Positions 60,801 to 64,000 of a stretch of DNA of 64,000 nucleotides are shown here, piece after piece; the first letter of the stretch is position 1; each line of letters starts with the position of its first letter. The notes under the pieces are model-generated. The model had not been told where the DNA came from and made no database searches. It worked only from the letters and a program-made list of their open reading frames with translations. This DNA is from Lancefieldella parvula (lineage in GTDB: Bacteria; Actinomycetota; Coriobacteriia; Coriobacteriales; Atopobiaceae): NCBI GenBank assembly GCA_023300185.1, contig CP097092.1, positions 558,001 to 622,000 on the forward strand. Reading direction: 5' to 3'. A program made the translations under genes and the position numbers.

Positions 60801-61937
60801 ATGATTAAGGACACCGATACCCTTAACAACTATCTTGCTGTTATCAAGGTTGTTGGCGTTGGTGGCGGCGGAACTAACGCTGTCAACCGCATGATTGAAG
60901 AAGGCATCCGTGGCGTTGAGTTTGTTGCTGTAAACACCGATGCACAGGCTCTTGCAATCTCCGATGCTGACATTAAGGTTCACATCGGTACTGACATCAC
61001 CAAGGGTCTTGGTGCTGGCGCTAACCCTGAGGTTGGTAAAGAGGCAGCAGAGGATAGCCGCGACGAGATCAAGGCTGCACTTGCTGGTGCTGATATGGTC
61101 TTCATCACTGCTGGCGAGGGTGGCGGTACTGGTACCGGCGCTGCTCCAGTTGTTGCTGATATTGCAAAGAATGACGTTGGCGCACTGACCGTTGGCGTTG
61201 TTACTAAGCCATTCTCCTTCGAGGGCCGTCGTCGTTATGGTTCTGCAGCTGACGGTATCAAGACTCTTTCCGAGAATGTTGATACGCTCATTGTTATTCC
61301 AAACGATCGTCTGCTTGATCTTTCTGAGAAGAAGACCACCATGCTTGAGGCATTCCGTATGGCTGACGATGTTCTATGCCAGGGCACCCAGGGTATTACC
61401 GACCTCATCACTGTTCCTGGTCTGATCAACCTCGACTTTGCAGACGTTTGCACCATCATGAAGGGTGCAGGTAGCGCAATGATGGGCATTGGTATTGCTG
61501 CTGGTGATAACCGCGCTGCAGATGCTGCAACCGAGGCAATTTCTAGCCGCCTGCTTGAGAGCTCCATCGAGGGTGCAACCCGCGTTCTTCTCTCTATTGC
61601 TGGTAATAAAGACCTTGGTATTCAGGAGATTAATGAGGCAGCTGACCTGGTTGCTAAGAACGTTGATCCTGACGCAAACATCATCTTTGGTACTGTTGTT
61701 GATGAGTCCCTGGGCGATCAGGTTCGCGTAACCGTTATCGCAACCGGCTTCAATGACTCTAACGTTCAGCAGCAGCTTCCAACCCTGAACACCCAGAGCG
61801 CAAGCCGTCCAAGCCGTCCTGCTCAGCCACAGCCAACTCGTCCTGTAGCTGCTCAGCCACAGCCTGCTCGCACCAACAACTCTTCTAATGAGAAAGAGTT
61901 TGATATTCCAGACTTCCTTAAGCGTAGCCGCATCTAA
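60801..61937 (+). CDS. ftsZ: Cell division protein FtsZ
   Basis: Tubulin-like GTPase forming the division ring; 378 residues. VVGVGGGGTNAVNRM, the GGGTGTGAAPVVA tubulin signature, NDRLLDL and the Pro/Gln-rich linker ending in a conserved DIPDFLKRSRI tail are all present. AAGGAGGA is at good spacing. The ~250-base upstream gap gives it its own promoter and leader (TTGACT near 60633; GAGCGC/GCGCTC hairpin near 60728). Confidence 0.97.
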   Translation: MIKDTDTLNNYLAVIKVVGVGGGGTNAVNRMIEEGIRGVEFVAVNTDAQALAISDADIKVHIGTDITKGLGAGANPEVGKEAAEDSRDEIKAALAGADMVFITAGEGGGTGTGAAPVVADIAKNDVGALTVGVVTKPFSFEGRRRYGSAADGIKTLSENVDTLIVIPNDRLLDLSEKKTTMLEAFRMADDVLCQGTQGITDLITVPGLINLDFADVCTIMKGAGSAMMGIGIAAGDNRAADAATEAISSRLLESSIEGATRVLLSIAGNKDLGIQEINEAADLVAKNVDPDANIIFGTVVDESLGDQVRVTVIATGFNDSNVQQQLPTLNTQSASRPSRPAQPQPTRPVAAQPQPARTNNSSNEKEFDIPDFLKRSRI

Positions 61938-61939
61938 AC

Positions 61940-62749
61940 ATGTGCGCGCTGAATAGACAGTGCTTACACGGCGTGACCCTGCTCATGGATCCTGAGGTTC
62001 CATGCGGGGTCACGCTCGCATTTACTGAGCGTACTGGCGGTTTTTCAGAAGGGGAGTTTGCATCCCTCAATCTGGGCAGCAGGTGCGGAGACAATCTGCA
62101 ACAGGTGCAAAAGAATCGCCAGCTAGTCTTAGAGGCTCTTGGAGCAGGCGAGCACTTCTCGCGACTCCTTATTCCTCATCAGGTGCATGGAAGCAACGTC
62201 GTCTGCCTGACTTCCAATACATCAGAGGCTTTTGAACTGGCTAAAGCTGAGGCAGAAGCTGGCGCAGACGCCATAGTATGTACGGTTCAAAATACGCCTG
62301 TGATGTTGGCGTTTGCCGATTGTGTGCCCGTAATTCTTGTAGCTCCCGGCGGATTTGCGGTGGCGCATTCTGGCTGGAAAGGCACAATTGCCCGCATTTC
62401 TGCGCGCGCAACCGAGGCGCTTTGCCAGGCAACTGGCGCCAAGCCCTCTGAGGTCAAAGCCTATATTGGTCCGCACATTGGCAGCGCTGACTACGAGGTT
62501 TCTCCAGAGCTCATTCAGATGTTCTCACAAGAGTTTGGCACCGGCGTTGTAGACCGTGCATCTGGCGAGAGGTACTTAGATCTTGGATATGCTGTCAGAG
62601 CTGCACTGGTAGATGCTGGTGTACGAGCGTCTGCTGTCGAAGAGGTTACTGACTCAACCGCCTCTACAACTGAGCGGTTCTTCTCGTACCGAGCAGAGCA
62701 TGGTAAGTGCGGAAGGCACGCGGCTGTTGCTTACATGGCGTCAAAGTAG
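61940..62749 (+). CDS. pgeF: PgeF/YfiH-family polyphenol oxidase-type protein (peptidoglycan editing factor)
   Basis: Cu/Zn-binding DUF152 protein, 269 residues. FTERTGGFSEGEFASLNLG, HQVHGSNVV, the metal-site ADCVPVILV, AHSGWKGTIARI and a Cys/His near YIGPHIG are diagnostic. E. coli YfiH cleaves misincorporated L-Ser from precursors, and the family also has nucleoside phosphorylase/deaminase activities. It starts 2 bases after ftsZ. Confidence 0.87.
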   Translation: MCALNRQCLHGVTLLMDPEVPCGVTLAFTERTGGFSEGEFASLNLGSRCGDNLQQVQKNRQLVLEALGAGEHFSRLLIPHQVHGSNVVCLTSNTSEAFELAKAEAEAGADAIVCTVQNTPVMLAFADCVPVILVAPGGFAVAHSGWKGTIARISARATEALCQATGAKPSEVKAYIGPHIGSADYEVSPELIQMFSQEFGTGVVDRASGERYLDLGYAVRAALVDAGVRASAVEEVTDSTASTTERFFSYRAEHGKCGRHAAVAYMASK

Positions 62750-62820
62750 GGTAGAAGACGTTTAGTGCTATCGGAGAAGGCGTTTAGGTCTACGACAAAA
62801 GTCGTTAAACGTTACGTAAG

Positions 62821-63588
62821 ATGTTGATGTATTCACCGCAAGAGATGATGGCTATGACGTACGATTCAGACGAATATCTTGAGTTTATAAAGGCTCGTAG
62901 AGCTCAGATTGAGTCACTTGTGGCGGATGCTGCAAAAAAGTCTGGCAGAAGCGCCTCTGAGATTGAAATTGTGGCTGTCTCCAAAACCGTTCCTGTTGAG
63001 GCTGTCCTTGCAGCTTATAAGGCAGGCTATAGGGTTTTTGGCGAGAATCGCCCACAAGAGCTGACACATAAACTGACGTGTTTGTCTGAAACTCCTTTTG
63101 CGTCTGAGATATCTTTTGACATGATTGGCAATCTTCAAAAGAACAAGATTAACCAGGTAGTTGGTAAGGTTCGCTACATTCATTCAATTTCTTCCGAACA
63201 TCTTGCAGAGGCGGTTTCAAAGCGTGCTGAGGTAAAGGGTGCTGAGGAGTCTGTTTTACTTGAGGTAAACGTCTCCGCTGAAGCCTCAAAATCGGGTTTC
63301 TCGCCAGAAGAAGTGTCTGAGTCTATTCAAAAGATTGTTGAGCTTCCTCACATTTCTGTTGTGGGTCTGATGACTATGGCACCAAAAGATGATCCAGAGC
63401 ACGCAAAGAGAACATTCTCAGGACTTCGAGAATTGCGTGATCGCTTGAGCCAACAAGTTGGTTTGAAGTTAGATGTTCTTTCTTGTGGCATGAGTGATGA
63501 CTTTACGTATGCCATTGAAGAGGGTTCTACGACTATTCGCCTGGGTCGAGTATTGTTTGACCCAGCCTATGCGTTGAGTGGGCACTAA
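62821..63588 (+). CDS. YggS-family PLP homeostasis protein
   Basis: Alanine-racemase-barrel protein that holds PLP without known enzymatic reaction. IVAVSKTVPVEAVLAAYKAGYRVFGENRPQEL has the PLP Lys (AVSK), HMIGNLQKNKI-like IGNLQKNKINQV, GLMTMAP and SCGMSDDF. 255 residues from ATG 62821; internal ATGs at 62845, 62848 and 62854 are possible starts, and no strong ribosome site decides. Position between ftsZ and sepF is conserved in Gram-positives. Confidence 0.88.
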   Translation: MLMYSPQEMMAMTYDSDEYLEFIKARRAQIESLVADAAKKSGRSASEIEIVAVSKTVPVEAVLAAYKAGYRVFGENRPQELTHKLTCLSETPFASEISFDMIGNLQKNKINQVVGKVRYIHSISSEHLAEAVSKRAEVKGAEESVLLEVNVSAEASKSGFSPEEVSESIQKIVELPHISVVGLMTMAPKDDPEHAKRTFSGLRELRDRLSQQVGLKLDVLSCGMSDDFTYAIEEGSTTIRLGRVLFDPAYALSGH

Positions 63589-63646
63589 AATAGTTGCAAG
63601 TTTTTGATACAGTAGTAAGAAGTTACGTGCGTTACAGAAAGGCACA

Positions 63647-64000
63647 ATGATGAGCATTCTTGATACGCTAAGAGCAAAGCTTCGTGGTGGTCAGGACGAT
63701 GAGTACTACGACGATGAGTATTATGGCGACGAAGGCTATGACGAGGTAGATGAAGCTTCTCCTCGTTCGTACGATGACCGTGCACAGCAAGGCTCTTCCA
63801 ACAGACTACTGGGTAATCCATCCAGGCCAGAAGCAGAGAGTGTTTCTGTGTATACACGCTCTGGTAAGCCAATCAGCACCAATCCAGCCGCTTCTTACAA
63901 TCCTCAGCAGGATATGCGCTCCCGTGCTTCTGCGTATGCATCTCGTCAGGAGCCTTCCGGATACACTCCTTCTTACGAGCACACCGTAAGCCCAAATCTT
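63647..64000 (+). CDS. sepF: Cell division protein SepF (3' partial)
   Basis: N-terminal part of the FtsZ membrane-anchoring protein, open to the window end (118 codons). MMSILDTLRAKLRGG is the membrane-targeting amphipathic helix, followed by a Tyr/Asp/Glu-rich acidic linker (DDEYYDDEYYGDEGY) and Ser/Pro/Arg-rich sequence. The globular core lies outside the window. AGAAAGG precedes ATG 63647. In bacteria lacking FtsA, SepF is the main FtsZ anchor, which fits this cluster. Confidence 0.85.
   Translation, partial: MMSILDTLRAKLRGGQDDEYYDDEYYGDEGYDEVDEASPRSYDDRAQQGSSNRLLGNPSRPEAESVSVYTRSGKPISTNPAASYNPQQDMRSRASAYASRQEPSGYTPSYEHTVSPNL

Noticed and set aside
904..63305. The TTCTCGCC word as simple codon-pair bias
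   Set aside because: It occurs in three codon phases encoding different residues, in non-coding hairpins and in both orientations relative to genes, which codon bias would not produce. A formal shuffle test is still needed.

Overview
The window looks like a chromosomal segment of a low-to-mid GC (about 46% by eye) member of the Coriobacteriia, most likely an Atopobium/Lancefieldella/Olsenella relative. The evidence is the actinobacterial-style order alaS-ruvX-mltG...aroK-aroB-pepQ...efp-nusB, a division cluster without ftsA but with sepF, SigB/SigF-type regulation and protein sequences typical of that group. The taxonomic call is an inference. No rRNA, tRNA, CRISPR array or insertion-sequence transposase was seen.

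Layout. 1-6.3 kb: the end of a winged-helix response regulator, an HtrA-like protease, RmuC, and an AT-rich three-gene ABC exporter. 6.3-9.5 kb: a copper module (CsoR-like operators, a six-codon ORF with its own terminator, csoR, and a copA whose C-terminus is a fused CopZ-like domain with an internal ribosome site). 9.4-14.3 kb: adenosine deaminase and an ADP-ribosylglycohydrolase on the minus strand, then a PLC-like protein, a phosphoesterase and a DNA glycosylase. 14.4-18.7 kb: a polar amino-acid ABC importer and a KdgT-type permease. 18.7-19.5 kb: a non-coding block of nested repeats and a small membrane protein. 19.5-29.4 kb: an SGNH esterase, dGTPase-like HD protein, RarA, a stress-regulation group (membrane protein, RsbW-like protein, sigma factor), an AI-2E family transporter and AlaRS. 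29.4-41 kb: RuvX, MltG, YqeG-like phosphatase, shikimate kinase, a degenerate dehydroquinate synthase, PepQ, a mannose-family PTS operon with ManO, then EF-P, Asp23, NusB, XseB and TlyA. 41-46.3 kb: NadK and RecN behind an SOS-box-like palindrome, PyrG and XerD. 46.6-64 kb: the dcw cell wall and division cluster mraZ-rsmH-ftsL-ftsI-murF-mraY-murD-ftsW-murG-murC-murB-ftsQ-ftsZ-pgeF-yggS-sepF, with murE and ftsA missing.

Two window-wide signals stand out. First, the octamer TTCTCGCC (or its complement GGCGAGAA) occurs 37 times by my manual count, in all reading frames, on both strands and as inverted pairs in terminators. That is roughly twenty times the base-composition expectation, and it resembles an uptake-, Chi- or protein-binding-type genome signal. 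Second, nine genes, including the essential murF and murD, carry single-base frameshifts (twelve sites, eleven of them in the +1 direction). These look like consensus errors rather than real gene decay, so those genes are annotated here over their full reconstructed span.
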